In this document: in pieces, positions 1 to 14,200 of the stretch
Layout of the letters: the number at the start of each line of letters is the position of its first letter
Position numbering within the stretch: position 1 is the first letter of the stretch
DNA from: Xiphophorus maculatus
Lineage: Eukaryota; Chordata; Actinopteri; Cyprinodontiformes; Poeciliidae
Assembly: GCF_002775205.1 (NCBI RefSeq)
Contig: NC_036456.1
Coordinates: forward strand, 10,009,463-10,073,462
Direction of reading: 5' to 3'
Length of the DNA: 64,000 nucleotides
The notes under the pieces: generated by a model
Database searches by the model: none
What the model was told of the DNA's origin: nothing
Seen by the model: the letters and a program-made list of their open reading frames with translations, nothing else
Made by a program: the position numbers and the translations under genes

Positions 1-811
1 TTTCAGTGTAGGCATATTTGTGGATACTACAGAAACATTTAGGTGTACACAAGGTATGCTGTTATACATTTATGTCACTTGACAATCAACACATAAAATG
101 TCAAAAAAATTTTATGTGTTGAAAAAAAACCTTGCAAGACATGCAATAAATGTCATTATTAGGAAACTACATGCACCAAAGTCTAAATGAGCCCTACTGC
201 AGTCACATTAAAGCACTGGCATGCAGAAATGGGGTCAGATAATTAGGCTTTTGCTCAAGTGTTCAGAGGAATCTGACATTATAAATTAATCACTACAAGT
301 TTTTAGATTTGTAGATGAACTGACGGTGTTTATTTCACTTCACCTGAGCTAGACGTTATCTGTTTTCAGGATCAAGGTGTATCGTTGTTTTAAAAGTTAT
401 GGATTCAAAAGGAAGAGGACATTTTTCTCATCACATTTAAATTGCTCCAAATGAGATGCAAGAAAAACAACCTGAGTGACCAGAGCTTTTTCTGGTCACT
501 TAGCGCATAGAGTACTGCTTCCCTTCCCCCACCTGTCAGTTGAAGAAGGGGAACTCTCATGATTTCCTTTGATTAAAAAAAAGAAAGAAAAAACGACTGA
601 TGTGAGTTTTTGGAAAAAAATTTTTTGCATAAAACACCAGCAATCATGGCTACATCGAACTTTATAAAGGTAGGGATGTTTTGAAAACACATCTTTGCAA
701 CAAGTTTCATGCGCTTGTGTCTGTCGATACAATAAATACAGCTTGAGGCAGGCTTGCTGGTAAGAGACAGCCTGGGTAATAAATGAGCTAGCAATCTTTA
801 GCTCATTAATT
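1..811. other. AT-rich non-coding sequence, no gene seen
   Basis: I see no exon, RNA gene or clear repeat boundary here. The short open frames have no recognisable protein and biased AT-rich codons. The stretch probably lies in an intron of the minus-strand C20orf27/ADISSP-like gene, because that gene's second coding exon is at 8391-8530 and its later exons were not found to the left. Confidence 0.4.
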
Positions 812-2690
812 AGGCCCGAGCAGCAAAGCGCTGCGAAGGCCTATTGTATCTGTACTGTTTATTATTATTATTATTATTACGATTCTTCCCACCTCTTCGT
901 GTGCCTTTTTGGGGGCTTTATCATATTCAAAAACTCACCAAACTTGGCGGTCGCGACTAGAAAATTTAAAAATTTTGAATTTTAAGGTTGTCGCAAAAAT
1001 CGCAAAAAAAATTGCTGAACGGCGGCAACTAGCAATTTTCTGTTGACACAATGGTATGAACGTACTTCATCGTAGAGACATGAAATTTGGTACACTTGTA
1101 GAGCTCACCAAAAGACTCAGAACTTACATTTAATGTTATAAGCCAACTATCACAGAAAGTCGGCCATTTTGTATTGAACGTCCATTTTTTTCCTCGATTT
1201 TGCTGTTTACAGCCTTCGTATTTGATCGAACTCCTCCTAGGGATTTCGATTGATCGGCTTCAAACTCGGTCAGTCTGATCATAAGGCATGTTTGATTTAA
1301 AGTTATCAAATTGGTGAGTTTTGGAGCATGTTGAAGGGGGGTTAGCAGGGGTCAAAGTTCACCTACTCGCCATGAAACACGAAACTCTTATATTTCCTAT
1401 AAAAAAACACATAGAGGGACCAAACTTTCAGTGATTGATCGTCATCGGGTGTCCTAAAATACCCTGTGGTGAAATGATGACATCACTTAGGCCACGCCCC
1501 CTGAGAACAGGAAGTGTCATGTTTTACTGTGAACGGTCGCTATCTTAGCCCTTTGACCTAATCAACATGAAACTGTGTCCAGACACAGAAGACATGTTGG
1601 TGTGTTGAGGATTCCAACCCTGACCGGCTTTGAGATAGCAGCTGGGCGTGGCGGCGTGGCGAAGTGACCTGTAACGCCGATGCCATACGTTTGCTTCTAG
1701 ATTCCACATGTTTCGACCGAGCTGCACCAAACTTGGCTTGAGTGATGCTGGTGTGATACCTGAAAATTCTATGTCATCAGATTATGACGTCATCTAAGCC
1801 CCGCCCCCTCAGAACAGGAAGTGCTATTTTTTTCCTTGGAAACTTTCATCTATGGCTCTCTTGACCTAATCAAGGTGATTCTGTGTTGGATGACAGATAG
1901 GAAGTTGGTCTCGCTTGCTTTAAAGTGCCAAGAGTTTTCAATGGCGGCAACGCCGTTCGTATACGTTTGCCTCTACATTCCACATATTTTGACCGAGCTG
2001 CATCAAACTTGGCCTGAGTGATCCTGGAGGCTTGCCCGTCAATCCTACGTCATCACATTATGACGTCATCTAAGCCCCGCCCCCTCGGAACCGGAAGTGC
2101 CGTTTTTTTCCTTGGAAAGCTCTGTTTATGGCTCTTTTGACCTAATCAAGATGATTCGGATGATAAACTCTGTCAATGCTTGCTGCTGGCTGAACCGTGT
2201 AGGCGTGGCCAAATGGCGAATATCAGTCCCTCGCCATATGCATACGTTTGGCTCTTATTCACGCATAGATCATCCGATTGGCGCCAAACTGGATATGTAT
2301 GACCTTTGTTCACCTCTAAAGAGCCCAACGAGGTTGAAATGTAATTTGGCTCCACTGCGCCCCCTAAGTTAATACATCGGCCGTATCTCCTCGACGCATC
2401 GACCGATCTGCACCAGATTTTTCGACAGTCGTCGGGGAGCGCCGCCGAACGCATTCATGCCTGTCGCCCGGTGGACGGGCGTGGAAAATGCGCGACAGCT
2501 TCTGCGGCGGCTGGCGGGCGGCGGTGCTGGAAACTGCGGCGGAGCTTCCGCGGTGGGGAGCGGGCTGCGGCTCTGGAAACCGCGCGAGAGCTTCTGCGGT
2601 GGCTGGAACCCCCGCGGTGGCCAATAGGCCGGAGCGGCGCTTGCTGCGAGGGCCGCCCGAGGCTGCTTGCAGCTTTAATTCATCTTCAAT
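812..2690. repeat. Long interspersed repeat with internal modules, unclassified teleost element
   Basis: The element begins near AGGCCCGAGCAGCAAAGCGC, followed by a short TTA microsatellite, and ends with a GC-rich cap at about 2460-2680. Inside it a module recurs about every 275-305 bp, near 1478, 1785 and 2061. Each module has a TGACGTCA-like box, then a CCCCGCCCC box, then GGAAGTG, then a TTTGACCTAATCA block. No open frame looks like a transposase. Sequence of this kind is abundant in teleost genomes as far as I recall, but I cannot name the family. Exact ends are uncertain. Confidence 0.5.
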
Positions 2691-3555
2691 CTGAAAAATA
2701 TTTTTCAAAGAAAATACCTATTTTAAACAAATCTATTTGTAAATAAATTCAGGCACTAAAGGGTTAGGAGAAATTAGAACTGATCAAAATATGCAAGTCA
2801 GAGCTTCATAAAAACCGGAGACTAGAAATTGGACGAAAAGAAAAAAGCACATGTAGTGTCTGGTTATCAATCAATACGACCATCTGCTTCCTCATTGGTT
2901 GACGCAGTGCACTTTTGTTTCTTAGATCGGCTCTCTTATTTTAGCTCAGTTCTGTAAGACATGGCCCTCCGAGAACCTCTTAGTAACTGATACCACCTCA
3001 TAACACAGGACTTTGATTCTTGTTTCTTGATGGTCTCCGCAGGGAAACATAAAAGCCGTCTGTGAAGAGCTAACATTCTTTAAAAGAAGCATCTCAAAAT
3101 TACTCCTTAGTGGAGCAAGCATTGGAGATTTAATAATGCATGGCTTCTGAGCAACACTTCTTCAGCCAATCTCTCATTACCATCTCCGCCTCTGTAATCA
3201 GAAACAGTGGCTACACTCAGAGAAATGATCTGTGGTTTGTTCCAGAGTCGTGACATGAAGAGACGGAGCTGTTCATGTTTTATAGTATCTGACATTTTTA
3301 CAGCTGTTTTATGCATGCCATTACCGTCCCACATACTCCCACCACATCTTTGGTCCGCGTACAGAGATCAGCAACCAGGCCCCCCCTTGCTGGCTGTCAC
3401 TATAGCAACCCTCCTCCCATCTCAGCGGCGAGCTACGATGCTGGCCTGGCGGCGCTCCGTGCCCACTCTCGAGCATGTTTGAGGAGCTTTGAGAAGGAAC
3501 GTGGATACATAAACAGGCCAGTTTGTAACTGTTAGGGTCACAGCCAAGATTACAG

Positions 3556-3557
<2 letters not shown>

Positions 3558-3616
<59 letters not shown>

Positions 3617-3665
3617 CCCAACGCACACACACGCACACACGCACACCCCAACGCACACACACACA
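3558..3665. repeat. CA microsatellite with interruptions
   Basis: A run of CA dinucleotides is interrupted by short CCCCAACG and ACG units. Open frames across it on either strand are artefacts of the repeat. Confidence 0.95.
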
Positions 3666-4011
3666 CAAACGCAGTTTTCAAGCAAACACCTTTGTCTGCT
3701 TGTGAATCAGTGTTAACACTTGCAAAGGCTCAGTTACAGCACAGTGAGGAACTTTGAGTGACTTGAAAGAACTCGTCTTCATCATTTTGCTGTTCTTCAG
3801 GCAGCAAATGAGGCAAAGAAAAACAACGAGGTTCAGTATCGTCATAAGGTAAACCTTAAAAACTGGTCCATTTATGGAGCACTGAGCTAAATAGACAGAT
3901 CTAAATGTGTTCTTAAATTCAGACAACTGCAAGTGATATTTGATAACGATATATTTAAACTTGTTGTGAAAATGGCAGAAAAGGAGAAAGTATAAACATG
4001 TCATTCTGCAT

Positions 4012-4379
4012 TAGTTATGGGCATTTATCACATCGTTTGTCATTTATTGTGAAAATTTTTTAGGATAAGAATTTTGATCTGTCGTCTCAATAAATTTCAC
4101 TTAATGTTAGGAAAAACTGACATTATTAAAAATGTTATTTTTTTGACTATTTCCTCCCCTGTTTGTTCCACAAAAGCATCACTAGATATCAGCCAACTTG
4201 AAAATGTGTTGAAATGTAGCCACTGTGTGCAGGTGTTTGTGGCGCTATGAATGTCGTGCCATGAAAACTCAGTCATACACTTCCCTAAAAAGAAAACATA
4301 ATAGTTTTCCCATTATCATTATCACAATAGCACCCCAATATATCGTGATAAATTTCTAAGTCCTTTTCACCCAAGCCTA
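4012..4379. mobile_element. Non-autonomous MITE, family A, diverged copy
   Basis: This stretch shares with 4885-5261 and 17466-17840 the same order of blocks: TTTATCAC-like start, AATAAAT/TCACT blocks, TGTGCAG, an ATTATCAC block with CACAATAG, then AAGTCC and an end of ATCGCCC type. It is the most degraded of the four copies. No coding capacity is present. Confidence 0.45.
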
Positions 4380-4884
4380 CTCTGCTCCCTGGAGAGTACT
4401 TTAGGACGTTCGTTAAATGCAGGCAGCAAAACTTTTTAAAGTCACTCAAACTGCCCACTACATGAAATGCACTTCATTTTATGTGCCAACCACTTAAGCA
4501 CACACAAATTAATGGCTTGTAAAAGGCATCGAGCGATCAGTGTGCCTGTCTTTTCCAGACACTTCCCTCAGGCTGCTGGGAACTGCTTGCAGAGTTGACA
4601 GCCAAACAAGCAGCTCGGTAACATCAGAAACGTAAACATTCACCAAGCAGTGATATGGCCCACAATATGAATCTTCTCACTTCAGGATGTCTGCCAAATG
4701 TCACTTATTTAACTTGTCCAGACCCGAAAAGGATATGACCTAAAGGACAAGGCATCATGAAATGACGGCTTCAACACACACACTGGACGTGTAAGAACCA
4801 ATCTGTGGATTTTAACCAGATTCAGTTGTCCGTTATGTCAGAGTGTTGTAGCCTAAAACAAAACAAATAAATTACTTAGAACTA

Positions 4885-5261
4885 AGGGTGGGCAATTATT
4901 GCACTGATTATCAGTTGCCGTGATAAGAATTTTAATTTAGCATCGTCACTGATCAGAATATCCATAGTTATCGATACATTTGAAAAGACGATTAAATGCA
5001 GTTACTTTGTGCAGTTCAGTGACACAAATTACTTTATTATATGACTGGTGTCCTAAAGAACTGAATAAAAAAAGGGGAATATTTTTGCAACAGAATATTT
5101 GCTTGTGGGCCTATGGTGGCTGTGCCATGCATTCACAGCCATAGAGTTACCTAAAAAAGAAGTGACGATTGAAGCTCTCATCACTTTAATGATGAGAGCT
5201 TTAATGATAATAGCACCACAAAACATTGTGATAAAACTTCAAGTCCATATCGCCCACCCCT
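4885..5261. mobile_element. Non-autonomous MITE, family A, best-preserved copy
   Basis: The left end AGGGTGGGCAATTAT and the right end ATATCGCCCACCCCT form imperfect terminal inverted repeats. An internal hairpin (AAGCTCTCATCA against TGATGAGAGCTT, about 5171-5203) is present. The short plus-strand frame inside is not a transposase. This is a classic fish MITE shape; I cannot assign a superfamily because no clean target duplication is visible. Confidence 0.6.
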
Positions 5262-7135
5262 ACTTGCCGCACCAAAAGGAAGTTTCCAAACTCTATGATG
5301 ATAATGTAAATATTTTACACAACATCAAAACATAAGCTTGGCATAATTTCTGTATGCCGTCCATTATACTACCTTTCTCACTAGACGAGCCAGTTTAGTG
5401 AGAAATAGTTCAGAAAGCAACACCTTTTTGCCATTTCCCTTAAAATAATGGGATTGTAGGCAATATATATATATATATAATTCAAAAATGAATTTCTCCA
5501 TTTTGAAGGGACTTCCCACATCAAACGTAGCTATAATACAATAGAAGAACTATAAACACAGAAGCTAAGGGAGCTGGGATGTCATGGTATTTCTGTTGAT
5601 GTTTTATTCAGTAGCCTCGATGCTCCTGAATTGTACAGGTTTGAAAAGGATAGCTGCATTGGAGCACCATTGGTCCACCAGATGCCACCACTATGCGTCA
5701 TTTCATAGAAAATAACAGGACAATATTTGTTAAGGTGCATTTGATGTGAAATAGAAAGACCTCGGCTTTACAAAGGGAGGACAAGGTAATGTTACTTGGC
5801 CAACTTTAAATTACAGTTCAGACTAGATGAAAAGTCTTGGGATCTGATAAAAATTTACTGTGAATAATCCCAAAATTTTTTGGTAACTAACCCAGCACTC
5901 AAAAGTAATTGAATAAACCTCAGTGTGTCATTAGTTTGGTGCACTCTGACTCAACGTGAATGGTATTGCGTACTGGAAGAAGCAGAAACTCCCTGAGAAT
6001 ATACCCACACCCACAGAGTAGAGATTCATTTTATAGACCAGCACAAAGTATTATGAAGTTGAAGAAAAATGATACATGGTTTTCATATAACAAAACTCTC
6101 AAAAGTGTGAGGTGTATTTGTGTTCAGCACAGCTGAGCCAGTACTTTATAAAACCATTTTTACAGATGCAAAGTCTCAACCAACTTTGGACATTTGAAGA
6201 CTGAAAACTTTACTTTAAAATAGCTCAAGCTCAGTGAGATTAGACAAAGAGTGTCTGTAAACATACATTTTTAGGTGTGTCTTTGATTGGGCCATTATAA
6301 CTCATAACTTTGCTTTGACATTCTACAGTAAAACAAGTCTTACAGCTAAATTAATGATTTTTACTGTATCAAACAGATTTATACTTTATTCAAAGGAGTA
6401 GTGAATAAAACCTCAATAATGGTTTAACAACAAACAAATGACAACTGCTTTTAGAACAAAATGTTGTATCAATCTCTCCGCTTTGGATCCTTTTGGCACC
6501 ATCATTTGGTTAACTCAAGCACCAGGAGGGTTTAGGGCATGACATCAGAGACGTCTAATATCATTGTTGTAAGCCTTTATAGCCGACAGATGAGATTAAT
6601 GGTGGTAAGAAGAGTTTAATCTTTTCCTGGAGATTTCGCAGATAAGACCAATCCATTTTCACGGAAACTAAGGGGAATTGGCACATTGAATCAAAGCATT
6701 ATCTCTAAATATCACATCCAGATTTAGAAAGCATGTCATTCAGGGACATATATATTTAGTTTGGGGTTTCTACAGACTGAAAACACGCCCAGTCATAATG
6801 TCACTAAAAATGTCCAGCCAACGCTTTTGTCTTCCTATGTTTTAATAGGAGCTTCAGTGAAGTATCTCAGCTCCGGAAAACGGTTTAACCACACTAATCA
6901 CGGCATTTATTTACCTTTGCAAACAGTCTTCATGGCACTACTGTGTGCTTTCACTTATTGTGATGTCAACAAAGTACAGAATGAGAGAATTACTTGAGTT
7001 AATCCCAGTGAGGTACAACATTTTTAGTCTACTCTTTGTAAACATCTGGAAAACCACACAATTTTGCCAATCCTGAAAAATTTCTCAAACATCATAAAAT
7101 CTGACTGGCATCAATCTGAGGCAACAAAAGTGACA
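5262..7135. other. Non-coding, presumed intron or 3' region
   Basis: Only a short TA run near 5465-5480 and scattered AT-rich sequence are visible. No exon of the flanking C20orf27-like gene was recognised here when I searched for the conserved block that follows its second coding exon. Confidence 0.4.
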
Positions 7136-7425
7136 CAGGGTTTCCCCCATTGTATTATAAGCCGCCAGGCTATACTTGTGGCCCCACCAAGCAAAGCATT
7201 GGTGGGGGTACAAACCCCCATCTGTTTTTTAAGTCTTTTTAAAATGTTTGCATTTTCTAAGACTTTATAAGGTTGGTGTTTTCAATCCTTCAATAACACA
7301 TAATTATCAAGTGATATTTTCAAATTTCCTGTCAACTTTAAACATTTTTTAACTCAAAAACACGGCGGGCCGCAGGATGAATGCCACAACCACCAGGCTT
7401 AGCAAGTTTTCTGGGGGAAACCTTG
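7136..7425. mobile_element. hAT-like MITE
   Basis: The ends CAGGGTTTCCCCC and GGGGGAAACCTTG are inverted copies. A direct repeat GTGACA(CA) flanks both sides, consistent with a 6-8 bp target duplication. The interior is short and non-coding, with AAGCCGCCAGGC near the left end and a partly complementary ACCAGGCTTAG near the right. Confidence 0.65.
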
Positions 7426-8390
7426 GTGACACATCACTTCCCCTCTCCCTGTCTGGCTTTAAACAAGCCTGAAATACATTTTTTCAGGTTTATGTCAGCT
7501 GGATTACAAACACTTTATCTATTTATTAAATGCAAGAATCATGAGAAACTGACTTGTTGAGGGTTTTTTTCCCCTAACTTGCCTTTAATGCAGAATCTTA
7601 AGTACATATCCTTAACATCTGAATTAACCTAACAGAGCTTACAAAGCTTTCACATTACCACCTGGGCTTTCACAGGTTGTTTAGCTGAATGGTTATCTTA
7701 CTGTATGTAAAGTAAAAGGAAAGTTGCTCTCTTTATTTCGGCATAAAGCCTTTAGAAATTATTTTTAACAAAGACCAAATCCTTCTTCAGCCGTTTCCCC
7801 ACCAGGCATGTCAGACTCTCCTGCACTGCTCTGTTTTGGAGCAGACCACGCGCTAGCTAGACGTTGTATCTAAAGAGCGCTTCATAGCACCAAAGCCCTG
7901 ATCCTCAGCGACTCCGAAGGTCACAGATCCTTTGCGATAATGATTGAAGTATTTTTTTTAATTAGGTTTGCCTTTTATGAGCTGTAGGGAATTCTTAGCA
8001 TTGCTAGCTTGATGAGCTTCCACTTCAGTGTTGTTTTATTTCCACTTCTGGGTTCAAACGGGTTAAATACATCTTCATGTTTTAAAATATTTCCTTTCAA
8101 TTTCACACATCTTGAATGTGGCTGATGTTGTCTAAGTGAGTTTCTCTCTTCATGTAATATTCACCACAAACTGTCTGGATGTTGCATTTATTGTAATTCA
8201 ATCAACACTTGCAACTAGGTACTTGTGCGTATAAAAGCAGGGTTTCGTTCAATTCAAGCTTTTATATCTTCAGTATGTCTATCTTTATCTTTCATAATGC
8301 CGTGTGTGAATATATCTTTGTGTAAAACATTAATAATAAGAGCGGAAACCAGCATTTATTATTGTAATAATAAATTTTTTTTTGCCCCAC

Positions 8391-10489
8391 CTTGACCATG
8401 AAGTTGCCGTCTTCTTCCATGGTCACCATGACAACAGAGTCATGCAGCTTTTCGTCAAAATGAACGTGGGACGTTGCTCCAACTGAGGGAAGTTCCTCAG
8501 GGAAGCGGACGCCTCCCACCTTTGCACACCCTGAAAAATAAAAGGAAAGAAGGGTTATCTGCTGCCGAATGTTCAACGAAAAGAGACGCTGAGCAGCCGC
8601 CACCTGTCTCCCTTCATGAATCCAATGAAGAGCCCACAATGTTTATTCGTCAAACAGTTCAATGTCTAAATTAATATCCATCAGGGTACCTGACATCCGC
8701 CATACTCATCAACTACAACCACAAATCCACATGCAAACCCCGCCAAAAAAACTAATTTCAGTCACAGAACTGAACTCGTTTGTTTTAGAAGTTCATTGCT
8801 ACTCCATAATGTCGATCTGTTCTCCTGCCCTGGACTCCAAATTAACTCCATCTGCTGAGAAACTAGAAATCTTCAGAGAAAACACCATTTGGCTAAAAGG
8901 CTACCTCAAGGGTTTCATGCCTGACAACAGCAGAGCTCTCTCCCACAAACTGACAGTGAAAAACATTTACAGTAGCAGCACAAACAGTACAAAAAAGCAA
9001 TACATCAACTTCTGTATTGTTTATGAAGTAGCCTATTAGTATCATGTTGTCATGGTGAATAAGTTCTTGATATGAATTTGTAGCGTGTCTTCCCACAGAA
9101 ATCAGGGTTGTTGCTCTTTGATTTTGATACTAAATATGTCCAACGGCGTCTGCTTGTCTTTGTCTTATGTTGCAAGATACCATTTTGTCTCCACTATTTT
9201 AGTTATTGTTGGTTTATTCTGCAAATAATTAGAGATTTGTTTTGTACGACATTGCCAGAGAATCGGTGAGTTTGGGCTTCCTTTCAGCTTTGAAATGAAT
9301 TATTGTGATGCTGGAACAAGAAACCACAGTTCTAGTTATATTAGCTGCACTGTACACATAAACACATCTTTTAAATATTCTGCTTAGAGATGCATCTATA
9401 CATTGCAGGATGGTAGCGCTCAACGACTGGAGTTCGGCATCTTTGAATTAAAGTAATCCTTCTCAGAGTACAATGTAAACACAAACATAATATAAATATA
9501 CACATGGTGACAGAGGCAGATGTGTTATATAAAGTACACAAGTTTCTCTAAAATGTGGTTCCTGCTCTATTAAACTTTTATTCCAACTCATATTAGAGAT
9601 TAGAAACCCTTGCTCTCTGCAAACTGGGTCACTATGATGAGTTTGGAGTTACGTCATGTTCCATATGTGCAGGAGCTCGTGTTAAATCAAGAAGTGCTTT
9701 TCTAATGTCTGACGCTTTGTATTGCAAATATTATGCAATTATGCAATGTTATGCTATCAACAACATGGCCTTACTGGAGGTCCTGGAGCAAAACAATCCA
9801 AATGCAAACCGACTTCAAATGTAATTTATGACTCCAGAGATCGGAGACAGGGCAATCTCCTTAGGCTCTACCAAATCCAGAGTAAAGGATGACAAAAGTC
9901 AAAGGAGGTCAGGCTCAAAATGAGTTTTCTTATCTGACGCTCCGCTGTCATTTAAATCCAAAACATATTAGGATTTTAATAAAGACTCTAGCCATACTCA
10001 GTTGATCCACATTTAAAACAAAATCAAATCCATGCATAATGAACACCTGATAGATATTGGTACAGCGCTTAAGCAACAGTCTGTGTTTAAAGTTTGAACA
10101 TTGTTTAGATTGTTGAATTTGCACTGCTTGAGGGGGGGGGGGAGTCCAGAAGAAAGAGACACCTAACATGTTGACCCGGTCTCAATCTTGTCTGGTTTTG
10201 TTTACAGGACAAACATCTTTTTCCTGAACCACCCAAACTATTTCCTGGAAAATCCATTTCCTTTAAGAAATTCTTGGTGGTGTGTGAAACCGTAAAGAAA
10301 AGAAAAAAAAAGAAAAACTGGAAACAGGGAGAAACACTAAACACAGCAGCAGCACAATACACAAAACTCTGGACATATGAGCCTAAATAAGCCAGATCAA
10401 ATAACCAAGCAATAACAGAGTATTGGCATACATAAAAAATATAATTACCTTCTTAAGAGAAGAAAAATATCACATTGTAACTGTGTTCT

Positions 10490-10551
<62 letters not shown>

Positions 10552-11175
10552 TGCTCAAAAAAATAAAGGGAACACTTAAACAACACAATATAACTCCAAG
10601 TAAATCAAACTTCTGTGTAATCAAACTGTCCACTTAGGAAGCAACACTGATTGACAATCAATTTCACCTGCTGTTGTGCAAATGGAATAGACAACAGGTG
10701 GAAATTATTGGCAATTAGCAAGACACACTCAATAAAGGAGTGGTTCTGCAGTTGGGACCACAGACCACTTCTCAGTACCTATGCTGTCTGGCTGATGTTT
10801 TGGTCAGTTTTGAATGTTGGTGGAGCTTTCACACTCGTGGTAGCATGAGACGACTCCACAACCCACACAAGTGGCGTTGTAGGGAGGTCATACAGGCACG
10901 TGGAGGCCACACACAATACTGAGCCTCATTTTGACTTGTTTTAAGGACATTACATTAAAGTTGGATCGGCGTGTAGTGTTATTTCACTTTAATTTTGTGT
11001 GTGGCTCCAAATCCAGGCCTCCATTGGTTAATAAATTTCATTTCCATTGATGATTTTTGTGTGATTTTGTTGTCAGCACATTCAACTTTGTACAGAACAA
11101 AGTATTCAATGAGAATATTTCTTTCATTCAGATCTAGGATGTGTTATTTGAGTGTTCCCTTTATTTTTTTTAGCA

Positions 11176-11241
<66 letters not shown>

Positions 11242-14200
11242 TTCTTCTTTCATGTAAAGCCAACCCTCCTGATGAAGGGTTGTTTGAATAAAGCCCAGAG
11301 AGACTCACAACAGAGCTCCATGACAACATAATTACACGTTTGACAAACGATAATCTTTATACTTCAGGTTTTTGTAGTGGAAAGCGGTCAGGCTGAAATA
11401 ATCCCATTTTGACCAAAGGTGAGAGTGTGTAAAAAGAGGATTTCTTTCAGTTTAAGAAAATTTAATGAGATACTATCCCATATTTAATATCCACACCAAC
11501 AAAACCAAGAAGCAGCATAAAGTCATGTCAACTATGTAAAGCCTAAACCATTAGGTTTACTTTGGTAACCAGCCACCATGTTGATGGGTGCAGCTGATCT
11601 GTTTACTGGTATTAAAGAGACATTTATCTCTCTATCACAAGTTTCATTTTATTCATGACAGCTGTGTAAGTTACTTTGGTAAATGATAAGTTATGAAGTC
11701 TTTCCTGATGAACTGTGCTTTCTGTTTTACTAAAGGTGGTTTTTTTATGCTTCCTTAAAAAAATCATTCTTCAATAATGAAGTGCTAGTCTGCTCAGTTC
11801 TTCCTAGGAAGAACTTTTTTCCTTTTGAGCTGTTTTAAGGGCTCTTATCACTTTAAATCCATATAAAGACGCTGCTGGCCACGCCCCCCAAATCAACGTT
11901 TACACTCGCACATGAAAATGGCTGCAAACAAATGCACAATTATACAACTGTACATGTCTGAATAGCAGAAATGGAACCTCCTGCATAACTAACAAGAAAG
12001 CAGCCACTGGTTTCTGGATTGTAAGCCAACAACAAAACACCTGTCTTTTCCAGCAGCCATTGTACATTGGATTTACAGCAGTAAATCCAGCCTGTTACCT
12101 AGATTGCAAGGTAACAGGGCGGTGCCAGTTGAATGTGACTTAACAGTCAGGAAGTCAAAATGGCTCATTTTCCAGACACCAAAAAAATGAATTCATTGCC
12201 AAAAGGTGTTTTTTTTTTTTTTTTTTAACGGTTCGGGTGTTTTTAGAAGCAGTTGAGACCCAAATGGAAGCACAAAACAGGTTCCCTCTCACAAAGGAGT
12301 GACTCCTATTTCAAAAGTTTCTTCTGCCATAACAGATACACTCAAGAACTTTATGATATAACAGCATAACAGCTAACCAGGGGTTTTACAAGTAGCCGTA
12401 AGTTAAGTTTAAGGTTTTTTAAAAGGCCTTTTTAAGACTAGAATGAGTTGCACTTGAGACCAGCTTAAGTACAAAAATAACTGAAGTTAACTTAATAACA
12501 TTCTTAATAAAGTATACTTAATTTAAAATAATCAGTAAAGTAAGTTAACTGTAATATTGAGTAGATATTTTTAGCTCCGGGATGTAATTTCTGATTCACA
12601 CTGGATCAGAAAAACTGCAAAATACATAAAAATAAAAACATAAATCCATAACATATGTGCCAAAAACTATGCCAGGTCTGCTATTCACTATTTATTTAAT
12701 TGAAAGTGAAAGTTAAATGAAATTACCATTGTTTGATTTGTTATTTATGTGTTTTTACTTAGAAAAATCTTCTTTCTACCTTTGAGTTTTATTCAAAAGG
12801 AAGATATTCTCTGATATTTTAGCCAGGATATATTCTGTTGTGGCAATGACGCTGGACAAGATTCAGGTTGCACAGCCAAATTTTCCCACTTACACTGAGT
12901 CCAGTCGTGTTGGATGGCGTGGCTTTAAAAACAGGACCCGTGCACGACTTTTAGCGATTTGGTAATAATAGATATACTGGGTCTTTTTTCATATGCGGTT
13001 CCTAGAAAAAAAGGATCTCACAGTCAGATCAGACATCCAGAGAGTCAATCAGGTGAGGATTCAGATACTCAGTCAGATCATATAATCCAATAAGTTTACA
13101 AGATATGAAGAACGGTGAAATGCACTGGCCTCCAGCTATCTGTGCAGCAAATCAATAGCCACATAGATAGTAACACAGATAAACATAAAGCTATAGTCAG
13201 CTGGCTCATATCAGTCTAATCTGTTGTATATCTGCTTATGGTGCCTCTCTAATCTCCCTGACACACAGCGTATCTGTTTCCACTCATCTGAATCTTTTAC
13301 CTTTCTGGCTTACTCTACGCAGGCTCAGGCCAAGAAAATATGCATTAAATCTGCTTTTGACTCATCTGTAACATCAATAACTAAACTGTTTAAAATAATT
13401 CAAATCAAAACAAGGGGAGTCTTTGTGTTTTCTCAAGTGACCATGTTGTTTTGGTCATGAATTTAGTGACTTACACCAACTAACTAACCAACTAAAAAAA
13501 TGGTCTTCTAGTCCTTTGAGGTGATTTTCAAACTAGTTCGCCAGAGTTTCCATTTCATTTTCCCTCATTTTGACACCAGTCTTTTTTCGTGGCCGTTACA
13601 ACCTTCCTGAAATCCACTTCTTTAAGAGACTTGAGAAGTTCACTTTCTGCAGTCAGAATCCTCTCACACTAGTTGGTGTTTGTCATTGCGGTTTGTGTGA
13701 AGCTGCTGCAACTTGAAGGCCTAATCAGGCTGTAACATGAACCTGGTCAGTCATTGATCTTTTTTGTCTCTCATTACTATGATTAAGTGAGAATATACCT
13801 GCTTCCTCTGACAAAAATCGGCTGTAAACTGTCTCAATTAATTTTCCTTCTCACCAGCGCCACCAGAGTGATGAAAAGCTTAATCTGGTGTTCTCGGTTG
13901 CAATACGTTGTAATTAAGAGCTTATTACATGAATACCACCACCAGCTTTATCAGTGAAACGTCTTATGTGGGAGAAAATACTGAACAAAGCGACTCTAAA
14001 AACGATCAAAAATAGCCGTTTCAACCCATCTGAGTAAAAAGCTTAGATGTTAATGATAAAATGATGCTTTCAACAGTGAAGTGATTTCTTGTAGTACATT
14101 CACATATACAGTGTTTGACTTTTGCTAGAAAGAAAACTGAGCTTGCAGTTGCACGTTGTGGTTTGCCACTCAGGTATGCAGTTTTTTTTTGTGTTGTTGT

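Noticed and set aside
3321-3668. Val/Cys-rich open frame on the minus strand
   Set aside because: It is a translation of the CA microsatellite.
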